Part shown: piece by piece, positions 22,928 through 23,062 of the stretch | Layout of the letters: each line of letters opens with the position of its first letter | How positions within the stretch are numbered: position 1 is the first letter of the stretch | NCBI GenBank assembly: GCA_021155205.1 | Contig: JAJNPS010000020.1 | Location: 1-23,062 of the forward strand | Direction of reading: 5' to 3' | Source: Rhodobacterales bacterium | Lineage (GTDB): Bacteria > Pseudomonadota > Alphaproteobacteria > Rhodobacterales > Rhodobacteraceae | Length of the DNA stretch: 23,062 nt | Translations under genes and position numbers: made by a program | The notes under the pieces: generated by a model | Seen by the model: only the letters and a program-made list of their open reading frames with translations | Databases searched by the model: none | What the model was told of the DNA's origin: nothing

Positions 22928-23062
22928 AGCCGCGACAAGACCTCACCGCCTTCATGTATTCCCTGATCGTCACCGCAAAGATGAACGACATCGACCCGCA
23001 AATCTGGCTCGCCGATGTCCTCGCCACAATGCCCGCCTTGTCGGTATCCCGGTCGCCGGACC
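22928..23062 (+). pseudogene. IS66 OrfC (TnpC) transposase, C-terminal fragment
   Basis: In a frame different from orfB, 22939 onward reads DLTAFMYSLIVTAKMNDIDP followed by QIWLADVLA. This is the C-terminal domain of IS66 transposases (typical wording: YSLI-TAK-N-IDPQ-WL-DVLA). The catalytic DDE core is missing, deleted together with most of orfB. The fragment continues past the window edge. Confidence 0.85.

Larger units (their letters stand above)
22430..23062 (+). mobile_element. Degenerate IS66-family element (runs off right edge)
   Basis: IS66 elements carry orfA, orfB and a large orfC transposase. Here orfA is followed, with an ATGA overlap, by the start of orfB, which then jumps to the last part of orfC. 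A GTAA at 22430, 16 bases before orfA, may be the left tip, since IS66 ends commonly start GTAA. The right end is beyond the window. The nonsense codon in orfA plus the deletion make it non-autonomous. Confidence 0.82.

Noticed and set aside
1..23062. CRISPR arrays, tRNA or rRNA genes, phage or toxin-antitoxin modules
   Set aside because: No regularly spaced repeats, no cloverleaf-like sequences and no matching coding regions were seen on either strand.

Overview
The window looks like accessory chromosome or plasmid sequence from an alphaproteobacterium, most likely of the Rhodobacter/Paracoccus type. The basis is high GC, G/C-ending codons, ATGA stop/start overlaps throughout and IS3/IS66 relatives common in that group. 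This placement is an inference from style, not from a marker gene.

Region 1 (1-4004) is an arsenic-resistance island. An IS3-family element enters from the left edge and cuts a glutaredoxin-type arsC, leaving only its N-terminal half behind an intact arsR (minus strand). Divergently, on the plus strand, lie an arsR-arsC fusion (ArsR repressor joined to a low-molecular-weight-phosphatase-type arsenate reductase), an ars-type glyceraldehyde-3-phosphate dehydrogenase and the MFS permease ArsJ. GAPDH makes the unstable 1-arseno-3-phosphoglycerate and ArsJ exports it. At 3979-4004 there is a second copy, in the same orientation, of the IS3 terminal sequence found at 115-140, so the ars block is framed by two like ends.

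Region 2 (4090-12182) is a sugar-catabolic cluster: a GntR/FadR-type regulator, a divergent SDR dehydrogenase, and a plus-strand operon of AraF-like binding protein, two-domain ABC ATPase, permease, aldose-1-epimerase-like protein, a D-galactonate dehydratase homologue (DgoD) and a DapA-family lyase/aldolase. Together these read as uptake, mutarotation, oxidation, dehydration and cleavage of an aldose, with D-galactose or a close relative the likeliest substrate. No sugar-acid kinase is present, so a non-phosphorylative route is suggested.

Region 3 (12183-22013) is a tightly overlapping eight-gene operon: family-5 (Opp/Dpp-like) binding protein, two ATPases, two permeases, a CefD-like class V PLP enzyme, a second GntR/FCD regulator, and a 786-residue homodimeric-E1-like thiamine diphosphate enzyme with no E2/E3 partner in sight. 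Its function is not recognised. The same TTTGTC-N-GACAAA palindrome stands before this operon (two copies) and in the promoter between the SDR and the sugar operon (one copy), which suggests that regions 2 and 3 form one regulon. In both operons the binding-protein gene is followed by a terminator-like hairpin before the rest of the operon.

Region 4 (22014-23062) is a 416-bp gene-poor stretch, then a decayed IS66 element: orfA with an internal stop, and an internal deletion joining the start of orfB to the end of orfC.
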